Source of the DNA: Hyphomicrobiales bacterium
GTDB lineage: Bacteria; Pseudomonadota; Alphaproteobacteria; Rhizobiales; Rhizobiaceae
Direction of reading: 5' to 3'
DNA length: 33,928 nt
NCBI GenBank assembly: GCA_002400845.2
Contig: NVRK02000113.1
Span: forward strand, 1-33,928
The notes under the pieces were generated by a model. That model had not been told where the DNA came from, searched no databases, and worked only from the letters and a program-made list of their open reading frames with translations. Both the position numbers and the translations under genes were made by a program. Each line of letters starts with the position of its first letter. Positions within the stretch are counted from its first letter, which is position 1. Of this stretch, positions 9,057-17,851 are shown one piece after another.

Positions 9057-10964
9057 TTATTTTTTACGAGTTTTTCTGCTCTTCTTATTTGCTTTCGTCT
9101 CTGCAGTTAGCGCTTCAGCAAGCTCTAGTTCCCTTGCAGTTGCTTCTTCAAGCCTTGCTGCTTCAAGGTCAAATCCATCCACTAATCCTGGGCATTCATT
9201 GAATATTCTAGCGGTACAAGTTCCACAAATTGATTGATCGAGTGTTGGAATAATTTCTGCAATCGCATCGCCTTTTGATGTGTGAACATGCTCGGTCGAC
9301 AAAGCTTCCGAAACGTGAAAACGGTCTAGGCGCTGAATTGAAGATACCGCCTTTGCTTGTACGTGGAAAGTGCCACCGCGGCGTTTTCTGCGACGGGCTT
9401 CTTCAATCAAAAGCTCTGCGGCTGGCAGGTCAATTTCACCCACCCCTTTTACCATAAACAGCATGTGCTTTTGTTTTGCGTGTTTGCGTTCAATCTCGCG
9501 AAACTTTCGGCGAATGTGCTCAACAGATCCAAAATAAAATGGGCCTTCAAGTCGTGCAAACACCAATTGAGGGCATTCTACCAGGTTATTCGTATCAGCC
9601 GCACGAAACATTTTGTGCTTGGTATTAGGGTCTGGCGATATGATGATTAAATATGGATGTGCTGACTTGTTCAAGAAAATCAAGAAAGACAGCATAACGC
9701 CAATGTAAATTGCAAATTCTAGATTTATGAACAATGTTGAAACGAAAGTGATGATTGCAATAGCAGTTTCGGCACGGCTTGTTTCGATGATATGCCAAAG
9801 TTCTTTGAAATCAATTAGCTTCCAAGCCACCAATATAATCACGCCAGCCATTGAAGGGATCGGAACATAAGCAAATAATGGGGCAACAAATAGTAAGATT
9901 AGAAATAAGAAACCTGCCGCTAAAATTGCCGCCATTGGCGTTTTAGCACCTGCCTCGTAATTTACACCCGAACGCGTAAACGAGCCAGAGGCCGCATAAC
10001 ATTGAAAAAAGCTACCAACAGTATTTGACAGCCCCTGCCCAATAAATTCTTGATTGCCATCAAGATCTTGACCAGACTTAATAGCAACCGCACGTGCGAT
10101 AGAAACCGCTTCAAGCAATCCAACCAGCGCAATCGCAAAGGCGGCAGGTGCAAGATCGCCTAAAACCTCGATGCTAAAGAGTGGCGCACTAAGGCCTGGA
10201 ATAACATCTGGGATAGCGCCTATGTGTTTCACACCATTTTGCGCGCCTTCTAGCGAAATACTAACAACAGACCCAACAAATAAAGCGAACAGGTAATTTG
10301 GCCATCGCGGGAAATATTTTTTACAGACAACGCCAACAAACAAAGATATCGCGGCAATTAACAATGATCGCCAATCCGCAGAGGGTGCTTTTTCAATCAA
10401 TTGACTAAAAAATTCCACAACCTTATCTGGGCGCGGTAGGTCAATACCAAGCGCATTGTCTAATTGACTTAAACCAACAAGGCTCGCCGCACCTGCCATA
10501 AATCCAACCATAACAGAGTGCGAAACAAAATCGACCAACGCGCCAAGTCTGGCTAACCCCAAGGCTAACTGGAAAACCCCAACCAGCAATGTAAGTGTAA
10601 TTGCAGCTTGGATAAATTCGGTCGAGCCCGGCTCGAACGATCCAGAAAGTGCACCAAACACCAATGCAGAAATAGCAGTTGTTGGGCCAGAAATAACATG
10701 CCAAGAAGAACCGAATAACGCAGCAATAATTGGCGTTACCATTGCGGTATAAAAACCGTATTCTGGTGGCAGTCCTGCAATTGCAGCAAAGGCAACGGCC
10801 TGTGGTAAGACAATGGTTGCACCCGTGAGACCCGCGAAAGCATCCGCTTTCAAGTTCTCCTTGGTCAACATATGGCGCCATGCCAAAAACGGAAAAACTT
10901 GGCGCATAGACAAGCCCTGCAGAAGACCAATTAGATCTATTAGCCGGAAGCCTTTCATATACAT
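9057..10964 (-). CDS. SulP family inorganic anion transporter with STAS domain and Cys-rich tail
   Basis: Inner-membrane anion permease (sulfate, bicarbonate or similar) of 635 residues. The N-terminal region has the SulP landmarks DAFAGLTGATIVLPQAVAFA and ISGPTTAISALVFG and about 12–14 hydrophobic helices to residue ~430. A cytoplasmic STAS domain follows at about 455–560 (FARLEGPFYFGSVEHI; FMVKGVGEIDLPAAELL). After it comes a 58-residue tail with C580 and C583 (CGTC) and C591 (NECP), then a Glu/Ala-rich helix and a basic Lys/Arg end. Transport substrate cannot be read from the sequence. It is alone on its strand and divergent from mutL across a ~320-bp gap. Start is M1 or M3; neither has a strong Shine–Dalgarno. 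Confidence 0.94.
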   Translation of the reverse strand: MYMKGFRLIDLIGLLQGLSMRQVFPFLAWRHMLTKENLKADAFAGLTGATIVLPQAVAFAAIAGLPPEYGFYTAMVTPIIAALFGSSWHVISGPTTAISALVFGALSGSFEPGSTEFIQAAITLTLLVGVFQLALGLARLGALVDFVSHSVMVGFMAGAASLVGLSQLDNALGIDLPRPDKVVEFFSQLIEKAPSADWRSLLIAAISLFVGVVCKKYFPRWPNYLFALFVGSVVSISLEGAQNGVKHIGAIPDVIPGLSAPLFSIEVLGDLAPAAFAIALVGLLEAVSIARAVAIKSGQDLDGNQEFIGQGLSNTVGSFFQCYAASGSFTRSGVNYEAGAKTPMAAILAAGFLFLILLFVAPLFAYVPIPSMAGVIILVAWKLIDFKELWHIIETSRAETAIAIITFVSTLFINLEFAIYIGVMLSFLIFLNKSAHPYLIIISPDPNTKHKMFRAADTNNLVECPQLVFARLEGPFYFGSVEHIRRKFREIERKHAKQKHMLFMVKGVGEIDLPAAELLIEEARRRKRRGGTFHVQAKAVSSIQRLDRFHVSEALSTEHVHTSKGDAIAEIIPTLDQSICGTCTARIFNECPGLVDGFDLEAARLEEATARELELAEALTAETKANKKSRKTRKK

Positions 10965-11285
10965 GCCCTATAAGTTGGTATTTTTGTTGCTTTGATTTAT
11001 CGATAGATAGCCCTATTCAAAAGAAAAAACAAATGGTGCTGACACAGATCATTAAGTTTTGCGCACTTAAATTGTTAGTGCCGCTCACTTTTAACAACAT
11101 ATGCAATGCAATTTGAAAAATTACTGCTATTTTGCGAACAAATGTCTCCTATTGGTTTTATGCTAGAGACACAATCTGTTGAATACAGCGTAATTTGCGC
11201 GTTAGTTGATTGACTGGCGATCAAAATAAAATGAATGTGCCTTAAAATAATTGAAAACATTGAAACGGCGGCAATTAAAAACAAA
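10965..11285. other. Divergent intergenic spacer between SulP gene and mutL
   Basis: About 320 bp with no gene I can support. It must hold the promoters for the leftward SulP gene and the rightward mutL. TTGATT followed 15 bp later by TAAAAT near 11207–11233 is a possible weak mutL promoter. No repeat, strong hairpin or known RNA is evident. An open frame on the minus strand (11075–11473) runs through mutL's start and looks like a shadow. Confidence 0.5.
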
Positions 11286-13139
11286 ATGGCAATAACGCGC
11301 TTATCAGAATCACTCATAAACCAAATCGCAGCTGGTGAAGTTGTCGAGCGCCCTGCCAGTGTTGTTAAAGAGCTTGTTGAAAATGCAATTGATGCCGGCG
11401 CAACGCGCATTGAACTTGTGACAAGCGAAGGCGGCAAAAACCTCATTCGCGTTACCGATAATGGCGATGGCATGGGGCCAGAAGATTTGACCTTAGCAAT
11501 TGAGCGTCATTGTACGTCTAAACTAACAAATAACCTTTTAGAAATTAAAAGCTTGGGATTTAGAGGCGAAGCATTGCCTTCTATTGGTTCGATTGCGCGG
11601 CTTGAGATTACCAGTCGTCTTAAAGGCTCTGAAAATGCATGGTCTATTTGTGTTGATAATAGCACAATCACACCTCCCAAACCTGCGGCTTTATCTGAAG
11701 GCACAGTTGTTGAAGTCTCTAACATTTTTTCAAGAGTGCCAGCGCGATTGAAATTTATGAAATCAGACCGCGCAGAAACCTCTGCCATCACAGACGTATT
11801 CAAGCGTATGGCATTGGCGTTTCCGCATGTGCATATGAGTATGTCTGGTGCGGATAGAAGCGCATTGGAATATGCTGCTTGCGATCAGGTAACGCGTATT
11901 GGTCAAATACTGGGGCATGACTTTGTAGAAAATGCTTTGCAAATTGATGCAGTAAGAGGCGAGGGAAATGAGCGTGTTCGCTTGCAAGGACTTGCAGGTC
12001 TGCCTACATTTAATCGTGGCAATGCTCTACTACAATTCTTTTTTGTAAACGGTAGACCCGTCAAAGATAAATCCTTACTTGGTGCTGTGCGCGGCGCGTA
12101 TTCAGATTTCTTACCGCGTGGTCGCCACCCTGTTTTGTGCTTGTTTATAGATATTGATCCACAAGAAGTTGACGTCAATGTACACCCAGCAAAGGCTGAT
12201 GTTCGCTTTAGGGATTCTGCCTTGGTGCGCGGTTTAGTGGTTGGTGCAATTAAACGTGCTGTTTTAGAGGCCGGCCATAGATCATCTAGCGAAGGAGGCA
12301 CTCATATGGCGTCTGCTTTTAAAGAAGGGTATAGCCCAAATTCTGGCACTCCAACTGGCAATACATATGCGCCACAAAACTTTCACGAAAATACACCTAA
12401 CGCAAATGGCGATTTTGCAAGAGATTGGAACCAACCAACTTCTGGAAAGACATTTTCTAATAACGGTTTTAAAGAAACACAAAGTGGATTTTCTGACTTT
12501 GCACCTTCTGGCAATGCACCGTTAGCAAATGGGCAAGAAATTACAGACGAAGAAGTTTTTAGCGAATATCCTTTGGGGGCCGCGCGTGCCCAGTTGCATG
12601 AGAACTATATTGTATCGCAAACCAAAAATGGTTTGATAATTGTAGACGCCCATGCGGCTCATGAACGTATTGTCTATGAAGCTTTGAAAAAAGGAATGGC
12701 AAATGGCATACCTTCTCAAATACTTCTTATTCCAGAAATTATTGATCTACCCGAAGAAGATGTAAATCGGCTGGAAGATGCCGCGACAAGTTTGGCAAAG
12801 CTTGGGCTTCAACTTGAAAAATTTGGACCGGGCGCGATTGCAGTTCGAGAAACCCCTGCCATGCTTGGCGAAGTAAACGTTCAAAAACTGATTGCAGATT
12901 TAAGTGATGAATTGGCCGAATGGGGTACAAGTGACATATTAAAAGATCGACTAGAATATGTAGCCGCAACAATGGCATGTCATGGCAGCGTACGTTCGGG
13001 CAGGTTGCTAAAACCAGATGAGATGAACGCATTATTGCGTCAGATGGAAACAACACCAAATGCTGGTCAATGTAATCACGGCAGACCTACCTATATAGAA
13101 CTTGGTCTTAAAGATATTGAACGCTTGTTTGGTCGTTAG
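11286..13139 (+). CDS. mutL: DNA mismatch repair protein MutL
   Basis: Mismatch-repair ATPase that couples MutS recognition to strand processing, 617 residues. The N-terminal GHKL ATPase begins [23 protein letters not shown] and has NAIDAGA, DNGDGMG and [11 protein letters not shown] low-complexity Gly/Asn/Pro/Ser linker spans roughly residues 345–435. The C-terminal domain has [12 protein letters not shown], close to the DQHAxxExxxxE metal-binding endonuclease motif, plus ACHGSVRSG and [11 protein letters not shown]. It therefore looks like a nicking-type MutL, as expected in bacteria without MutH. The frame is open 17 codons further upstream, but the ATG at 11286 matches the conserved N-terminus. 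DUF2093 follows after 85 bp on the same strand. Confidence 0.97.
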   Translation: MAITRLSESLINQIAAGEVVERPASVVKELVENAIDAGATRIELVTSEGGKNLIRVTDNGDGMGPEDLTLAIERHCTSKLTNNLLEIKSLGFRGEALPSIGSIARLEITSRLKGSENAWSICVDNSTITPPKPAALSEGTVVEVSNIFSRVPARLKFMKSDRAETSAITDVFKRMALAFPHVHMSMSGADRSALEYAACDQVTRIGQILGHDFVENALQIDAVRGEGNERVRLQGLAGLPTFNRGNALLQFFFVNGRPVKDKSLLGAVRGAYSDFLPRGRHPVLCLFIDIDPQEVDVNVHPAKADVRFRDSALVRGLVVGAIKRAVLEAGHRSSSEGGTHMASAFKEGYSPNSGTPTGNTYAPQNFHENTPNANGDFARDWNQPTSGKTFSNNGFKETQSGFSDFAPSGNAPLANGQEITDEEVFSEYPLGAARAQLHENYIVSQTKNGLIIVDAHAAHERIVYEALKKGMANGIPSQILLIPEIIDLPEEDVNRLEDAATSLAKLGLQLEKFGPGAIAVRETPAMLGEVNVQKLIADLSDELAEWGTSDILKDRLEYVAATMACHGSVRSGRLLKPDEMNALLRQMETTPNAGQCNHGRPTYIELGLKDIERLFGR

Positions 13140-13204
13140 AGAAAAAATATATTGCACCAATTAAGGGTTGGATATAGACCTAGCGTAATTACAATCCGAA
13201 CTGC

Positions 13205-13222
13205 TTAAAAATGGATTTTTAA
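13205..13222 (+). promoter_or_regulatory. Hairpin covering the Shine–Dalgarno of the DUF2093 gene
   Basis: TTAAAAAT and ATTTTTAA form a perfect 8-bp inverted repeat around GG, ending 2 nt before the DUF2093 ATG. The only Shine–Dalgarno-like bases (GGA) fall in the hairpin loop. This could modulate translation, but A/U-only stems are weak. Confidence 0.3.
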
Positions 13223-13224
13223 AA

Positions 13225-13437
13225 ATGAACTCTGATTTTACAAACACCTCTGCGGAGGCAAAAGTATTATACTTAGATGCAGATTATGAAGTTGAATCAG
13301 CTGGTTCATTTGTGCGTTGTGCAGTAACTGGCGAACACATTGCAATTGATGATTTAAAATATTGGAGCGTTGCGCGCCAAGAAGCTTATGTTGATGTCGA
13401 TGCATCCCTAAAAGCTGAGCTTGAAGCCAGTAAATAA
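13225..13437 (+). CDS. DUF2093 domain-containing small protein
   Basis: Small soluble protein of 70 residues that matches the short alphaproteobacterial DUF2093 family. The conserved core is KVLYLDADYEVESAGSFVRC, then AVTGEHIAIDDLKYWSV and RQEAYVDVDASLKAEL. There is a single Cys (C34) and no signal peptide or membrane segment. Function is unknown. Position is informative: it sits directly after mutL on the same strand and converges with lpxK, with 15 bp between stops. I recall this mutL–DUF2093–lpxK neighbourhood as recurrent in Rhizobiales, and that memory supports the call. Length and composition are ordinary for the family. Confidence 0.85.
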   Translation: MNSDFTNTSAEAKVLYLDADYEVESAGSFVRCAVTGEHIAIDDLKYWSVARQEAYVDVDASLKAELEASK

Positions 13438-13452
13438 TTATTCAATTTTGGT

Positions 13453-14478
13453 TTAAATATTGCGCCGTTCGAATTGTGCTATCGTTTTATCAATTATAAC
13501 ATTTATTGCATTTTTATCTTCAAATTTAAGTTCCACATGAACAATAAATAATTGTTTTGCAAAACTCTCATGCAATTCACCCATGCCTAAGAAACGCACG
13601 TAATCTTTAGCCGTTGTTACAAGCTCGGCCTTAAGGTGCTTTGCGCGATCTAGCATTTCTAAAATTTCATCTTTGTGAAAATAATGATGGTCGCCAAAAG
13701 GTCTGATGAGTTCAAGTTTAGCACCCTGTTTGCGCAAACTCTCAAAAAACTTTTCAGGATCTGCAATACCAGCAAAAGCAATAAGAGATTTATTTCTCCA
13801 CTGGCTTGGTTTTTCCATCACCAATTTAGAATGATAAACTGGTCTTCCGCTGCGCGCTGTTTTCCTTATTATTTCGTCAGCACCATTGTCGTCACCAACA
13901 ATTAACACTGCATCGGTTTTTGTAATTTGCGTTTCTATACCTGCCCGTAATGGGCCAGCTGGAATGGTAAAACCATTGCCAATGCCACGGCGCGAATCTA
14001 CAACCACAAGACAAAAATCTTTATTTAAACTTGGATTTTGAAACCCGTCATCCATTACAATGAAGTTACAGCCGTTTTTAATTAAAAGCTTCGCGCCCGC
14101 AACACGGTCTGCAGAAACTACGGTTTTGGCGACTTGGGCTAACAATAGTGGTTCGTCACCAACATCAAGCGCGTTGAATTTTTTTGTATCTACAAGGGTG
14201 GGAACATTAACCCGTCCGCCATATCCACGCGATAAGAACCCTGGCTTAAATCCACGCGCCTTTAATGATTTTGCAAAGGCTAAAGCAGTTGGCGTTTTGC
14301 CACCGCCACCGGCTACAAAATTACCAATGCACAATACAGGAACATCAACTTTGGAAGACGAAGTAGATAACATTTTGAACGTGGCGCCACGATTGTATAA
14401 ATACGAAAATGGCCAAAGCAACCACGATTGCAAACTGGGTTTATCGAACCAAAAAGGGGGGGTTTCGTTAGCTGCCAT
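13453..14478 (-). CDS. lpxK: Tetraacyldisaccharide 4'-kinase
   Basis: Phosphorylates the 4' position of the tetraacyldisaccharide 1-phosphate to give lipid IVA, at the cytoplasmic face of the inner membrane. It has 341 residues, normal length. The N-terminal hydrophobic/amphipathic segment (LQSWLLWPFSYLYN) mediates membrane contact. The Walker A-like loop VAGGGGKTPT is at about 55–64, and the conserved DDGFQNPSL follows at about 140–150. The C-terminal part has FAGIADPEKFFESLR and FGDHHYFHKDEI, both typical of LpxK. It lies 35 bp downstream of waaA and ends the leftward lipid A/Kdo block. The start is the ATG at 14478 (MAANETPPFW). Confidence 0.96.
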   Translation of the reverse strand: MAANETPPFWFDKPSLQSWLLWPFSYLYNRGATFKMLSTSSSKVDVPVLCIGNFVAGGGGKTPTALAFAKSLKARGFKPGFLSRGYGGRVNVPTLVDTKKFNALDVGDEPLLLAQVAKTVVSADRVAGAKLLIKNGCNFIVMDDGFQNPSLNKDFCLVVVDSRRGIGNGFTIPAGPLRAGIETQITKTDAVLIVGDDNGADEIIRKTARSGRPVYHSKLVMEKPSQWRNKSLIAFAGIADPEKFFESLRKQGAKLELIRPFGDHHYFHKDEILEMLDRAKHLKAELVTTAKDYVRFLGMGELHESFAKQLFIVHVELKFEDKNAINVIIDKTIAQFERRNI

Positions 14479-14513
14479 AATATTTTGCTATGTTCTTACC
14501 GTTCGTTATCGTT

Positions 14514-15839
14514 TTATTTTTTGTTACTTTTGTTAATTTCCTCAAGCTTACTTTTAATAGTAAGCGGAAAGACATAACTGTCTAGCACTTCAATTGTATT
14601 TTCCAATGCCCCACTCATTTCATCTACTGTCTTTTTACCACCAATTATCATTTTTGCACATTCTGCAGGGTTCTTCAGCAAGAATGAAAGATTGGACCTA
14701 AGCATCTCACCATTTTTGACAAGACGAACGCCATTATTTTTTAGTAGGTTCTTATACACATCGCGAAAATTGGTGATGTTATTTCCAGATATAATTGCAG
14801 CGCCAATTGCGGCTGGTTCTAGTGCATTTTGTCCGCCAAAAACACTTAGACTACGCCCCATGAAAATAATTGGAGCCATGCGAATGTAAAGCCCCATTTC
14901 GCCAATTGTATCGCCTAAATATATATCGCAGTCAGGAGCAATAATTTCACCTTTACTACGCTGACTATATTTAAGCTTAGACTGTTTTATTAAATGACCA
15001 ATCTCATCACGACGATCTGGGTGTCTTGGCACCAGCACCGTTAGCAATGTTGGAAATTCTTTTTTTAATTCTTTATGGGTTTTAAGAATAATCTCTTCTT
15101 CACCCTTATGGGTACTAGCAGCAACCCATGTAGGACGCCCAACACATTGTTTGACCAAGTGTGCTAAGTCTGCATCATTTACTGGCAGGCTTTTAGTATC
15201 CACTTTCAAATTACCAGTGCACGTTACTGGTCTTGCACCTAGTTTTCTAAACCTTTGCGCATCAGTTTCTGATTGTGCGGCAACATGCGAAAAACAATCA
15301 AACAATTCTTCTGCAACATTTGAGGCTGTCTGCCAGCGTTTAAACGACCTATCAGACATGCGCGCATTCACTAAAACTTGCGGGATATTTTCTTCTTTTA
15401 GTTTTTGAACAGTCGTTGGCCAAATTTCAGATTCTGTAAAAACGGCCAAATCTGGCTTCCAGTGATTTAAGAACCTAGTAACAGCAGGTTTTAAATCTAA
15501 GGGAACATATTGATGAAAAGCAGTTTTTGGCAACCGCTCGCGAACCAATTCAGCAGATGTAACCGTGCCAGTTGTTAATACAGCATGTATGCCAAGCGCA
15601 TGAACACGCTCGACCAAAGCCAGCACAGCCATGGCTTCACCAACACTGGCCGCATGAAACCAAACTAATGGACCTTCTGGTTTTTCTTCGCTGGAATAAC
15701 CATAACGCTCATAACGGCGACGGCGTTCTTCCTTGCCGCGTTTTGCACGTAAATGCAAAAAAGGCCCCATAAATGGATATATTGCAGATCCAAATAATCT
15801 ATACGCGCCTAACGTGATTTTTGATACAAGTTTACTCAT
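14514..15839 (-). CDS. waaA: 3-deoxy-D-manno-octulosonic acid (Kdo) transferase
   Basis: GT30-family enzyme that adds Kdo from CMP-Kdo to the lipid A precursor at the inner membrane. It has 441 residues. The N-terminal acceptor-binding domain (Glycos_transf_N) includes RYGYSSEEKPEGPLVWFHAASVGEA, whose last Glu is the expected catalytic base, and ESEIWP. The C-terminal donor half has TWVAASTHKGEEEI, VLVPRHPDRRDEI and FMGRSLSVFGGQNALEPAA. It lies between the DUF374 acyltransferase-like gene (78 bp upstream) and lpxK. In many Alphaproteobacteria the homologue is bifunctional; the sequence does not decide between one and two Kdo additions. Confidence 0.96.
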   Translation of the reverse strand: MSKLVSKITLGAYRLFGSAIYPFMGPFLHLRAKRGKEERRRRYERYGYSSEEKPEGPLVWFHAASVGEAMAVLALVERVHALGIHAVLTTGTVTSAELVRERLPKTAFHQYVPLDLKPAVTRFLNHWKPDLAVFTESEIWPTTVQKLKEENIPQVLVNARMSDRSFKRWQTASNVAEELFDCFSHVAAQSETDAQRFRKLGARPVTCTGNLKVDTKSLPVNDADLAHLVKQCVGRPTWVAASTHKGEEEIILKTHKELKKEFPTLLTVLVPRHPDRRDEIGHLIKQSKLKYSQRSKGEIIAPDCDIYLGDTIGEMGLYIRMAPIIFMGRSLSVFGGQNALEPAAIGAAIISGNNITNFRDVYKNLLKNNGVRLVKNGEMLRSNLSFLLKNPAECAKMIIGGKKTVDEMSGALENTIEVLDSYVFPLTIKSKLEEINKSNKK

Positions 15840-15917
15840 AATCTAATTTACTCAAAACCCTACTGAACTATAGATGTGCATTATCATTGCTATCAGAGAC
15901 AAACAAGATAAAGAAAT

Positions 15918-16682
15918 TTATCGTTTCTCAGGACACCCTGTTAGCTCATATGCGCGCAATGTTATTTCATCCAATGAGGATTGTACTTGTAACCGCGCTT
16001 CTTCAAGCTCTTTTTGATTTGCATCGCTTTTCACCCAGATAGGCTCACCAATGACAATGGCAGATTTTCCAAAAGGCTTATTTATTGTTGTTAAGTCCCA
16101 AGATTTTGGCAATTGCCACCTTTTAGAGGACGCAACTGCCAATGGCACAATTGGGCGGCCTGACTTTTGAGCCAATGCAACAATACCTGGCCCTGCCCGT
16201 CTTGGCGTTCCCTTGGGAATATCAGCCGTTTGCATAACATTTTGCCCATCACGCAATGCTCTTAACATTTCGAGGAAACCCTTTAGGGCTCCTTTACGCA
16301 AAGTATGACGAGAATCGCGTCCACCAGATGCTCTTATGGTTTTATTGCCATAGGCTTCTGCAACACGCGCAGTAATTTCGCCATCTAAACTGCGCGAAAT
16401 CATTACGCTGGCTTTTAACCCCATAGGAATGGCAGGTAATAAGACATGCTGGCCATGCCAAACAGCTGCAATCACCGGCAATTCTTCTTGCACTTTTTCC
16501 AAAGCATTGCTTGGTTCAACTTGCCAAGAGTTGGTTTTGTAAACAAACCAAAGGAAACCAATAGCAAGTTTTGCCGCGCCCCATGCAAACACTTTATTTT
16601 CAGACAAGAACCTACCAGGACGGCGTATCCATTTAGGAGTACGCCGTTTGGTGTTTGTTTTATTTTTTGGGTTATCACTCAA
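15918..16682 (-). CDS. DUF374 / lysophospholipid acyltransferase-like protein
   Basis: Membrane-associated protein of 254 residues. After a basic N-terminus there is one hydrophobic stretch at about 33–49 (FAWGAAKLAIGFLWFVY). The DUF374 core follows: AAVWHGQHVLLPAIP, MISRSLDGEITARVAE, RASGGRDSRHTLRKGAL and DIPKGTPRRAGPGIVALAQ. The HGQH segment stands where related acyltransferases carry HX4D. Members of this group have been linked to lipid A secondary acylation (LpxJ in epsilonproteobacteria, from memory). Its position between DUF4170 and waaA in a lipid A/Kdo block fits an acyl-transfer role. That role is inferred. A 6-bp hairpin with a GAAA loop on the plus strand (15907–15922) spans its stop codon. 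Confidence 0.87.
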   Translation of the reverse strand: MSDNPKNKTNTKRRTPKWIRRPGRFLSENKVFAWGAAKLAIGFLWFVYKTNSWQVEPSNALEKVQEELPVIAAVWHGQHVLLPAIPMGLKASVMISRSLDGEITARVAEAYGNKTIRASGGRDSRHTLRKGALKGFLEMLRALRDGQNVMQTADIPKGTPRRAGPGIVALAQKSGRPIVPLAVASSKRWQLPKSWDLTTINKPFGKSAIVIGEPIWVKSDANQKELEEARLQVQSSLDEITLRAYELTGCPEKR

Positions 16683-16718
16683 AATTTATCTGCTCACTAA
16701 ACGCATAAGTAAAAACGA

Positions 16719-16967
16719 CTAACCTAAAAGTCCGTCGCCATCTGGATCAAGAATACGGTGCAAATGAACAATGAAATAACGCATATGAGCATTATCTACA
16801 GTTTGCTGTGCTTTTGCTTTCCAAGCAACATGCGCACTCTCATAGTCTGGATATAAGCCCACCATATCCATTTTTGCTAAGTCGCGAAATGACGCTTTCT
16901 TCAAATCATCTAATTCACCACCAAATACGAAATGTAATAGCTGTCCATCTTTTTCTTTAGCGCTCAT
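16719..16967 (-). CDS. DUF4170 small protein
   Basis: Small soluble protein of 82 residues matching the alphaproteobacterial DUF4170 family. It has LLHFVFGGELDDLK, YPDYESAHVAWKAKAQQTVD, and ends ILDPDGDGLLG; this composition and length are typical. It has no signal peptide or membrane segment and no known function. The ATG at 16967 is preferred over the upstream one at 16979 because GGAG lies 6 nt before it. It sits between the cysQ-like and DUF374 genes in the same leftward block, with about 35–50 bp gaps. Co-transcription with lipid A/Kdo genes hints at an envelope-related accessory role, which is inference only. Confidence 0.84.
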   Translation of the reverse strand: MSAKEKDGQLLHFVFGGELDDLKKASFRDLAKMDMVGLYPDYESAHVAWKAKAQQTVDNAHMRYFIVHLHRILDPDGDGLLG

Positions 16968-17014
16968 GTTAAGCTCCATTGTTGTTTGAGATTTTAATTT
17001 TTAAATCTGAGTTC

Positions 17015-17851
17015 TTATTGAAGAAAACCTTCGCTCTTCGCAAGAGCTAGAATCGTTTTATGCCTAACTTTACTTGCCGCGACCAGTGGGCCCCCGCCTG
17101 TAGATTGTTTGTTATAATACCGTATTTCACCTTCAAGGTCAGTTAAAATGCCACCTGCCTCAGATAAAATTAGATCAGCGGCGGCTAAGTCCCAGTCTTT
17201 TGCACCACCGCGTGCAACGCCAGCATCCACTTGATTGGCAGCGACCATCGCAATTCTATAAGCCAATGAAGGGACATATGGCGCTACTGTTAATTGGTCT
17301 TTGTAATTTTCTACCAATTCTGCATTGAGTATTCTTGAGCCAGTAACAGATTCAACTTTGCTATCTGTGTTGTGCGAAGGAAGAATAAGCTTTTTGCCAT
17401 TTAAAAAAGAGCCGCCATTTTTTGTAGCGATGTATGTTTCCTTTAAAACAGGGCATTCTAATATGCCTGCAATCGGTAGATTATTTTCGACAATACCAAT
17501 TGAAACGCACCATTGATCGCTGCCTTCTAAGAAGCCTCTTGTGCCATCAATTGGATCAACGACAAAGATTATATCTTTGCTCAGACGAGCATCTTTATCA
17601 TCTTCGGTTTCTTCTGATAACCAACCATATTGAGGCCGCTCTTCTAAAAGCGTTTCGCGTAAATATTTGTCTACAGCAAAATCTGCTTGCGATACTGGCG
17701 AACCGCCTGATTTTTCCCAAATTTGATTCTTAGAATTAAAGAATGAAAGCGCAATTTTGCCAGCCTCTTTTGCAACTTTATTCAGCAGTTCAATATCTGC
17801 TAACAATTGTGTTGCCCGAGTTTTTTGGGATAAATTTTTATTTTCCGCCAA
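17015..17851 (-). CDS. cysQ: 3'(2'),5'-bisphosphate nucleotidase / inositol monophosphatase family
   Basis: Mg-dependent phosphatase expected to hydrolyse 3'-phosphoadenosine 5'-phosphate to AMP, relieving inhibition of sulfur metabolism. It has 278 residues, normal length. The metal-binding motifs are EET at 80–82, DPIDGT at 99–104 and the WDLAAADLILSEAGG block near the C-terminus. The upstream tldE-like gene overlaps its start by 14 bp (its stop at 17838 lies inside this reading frame), so translation is probably coupled. Other family members act on inositol phosphates, so the CysQ assignment rests on overall similarity and on the frequent tldE–cysQ pairing in Rhizobiales. No truncation or lost metal ligand is seen. 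Confidence 0.88.
   Translation of the reverse strand: MAENKNLSQKTRATQLLADIELLNKVAKEAGKIALSFFNSKNQIWEKSGGSPVSQADFAVDKYLRETLLEERPQYGWLSEETEDDKDARLSKDIIFVVDPIDGTRGFLEGSDQWCVSIGIVENNLPIAGILECPVLKETYIATKNGGSFLNGKKLILPSHNTDSKVESVTGSRILNAELVENYKDQLTVAPYVPSLAYRIAMVAANQVDAGVARGGAKDWDLAAADLILSEAGGILTDLEGEIRYYNKQSTGGGPLVAASKVRHKTILALAKSEGFLQ

Noticed and set aside
10441-10881. 146-codon frame inside the SulP gene
   Set aside because: Same strand, different frame, within membrane helices of a clear SulP protein; composition is Cys/Trp-rich as expected for an out-of-frame shadow.
11075-11473. 132-codon minus-strand frame covering the SulP–mutL spacer
   Set aside because: It overlaps the conserved 5' end of mutL, and its protein resembles nothing known; no ribosome-binding site was seen.
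12300-12540. Low-complexity stretch in the middle of mutL as a frameshift or fusion
   Set aside because: The frame is continuous and the variable linker between ATPase and C-terminal domains is normal for MutL.
14060-14536. 158-codon open frame antisense to lpxK
   Set aside because: It lies inside a well-conserved lpxK gene, has no recognisable domain and continues into the lpxK–waaA gap; treated as a shadow.
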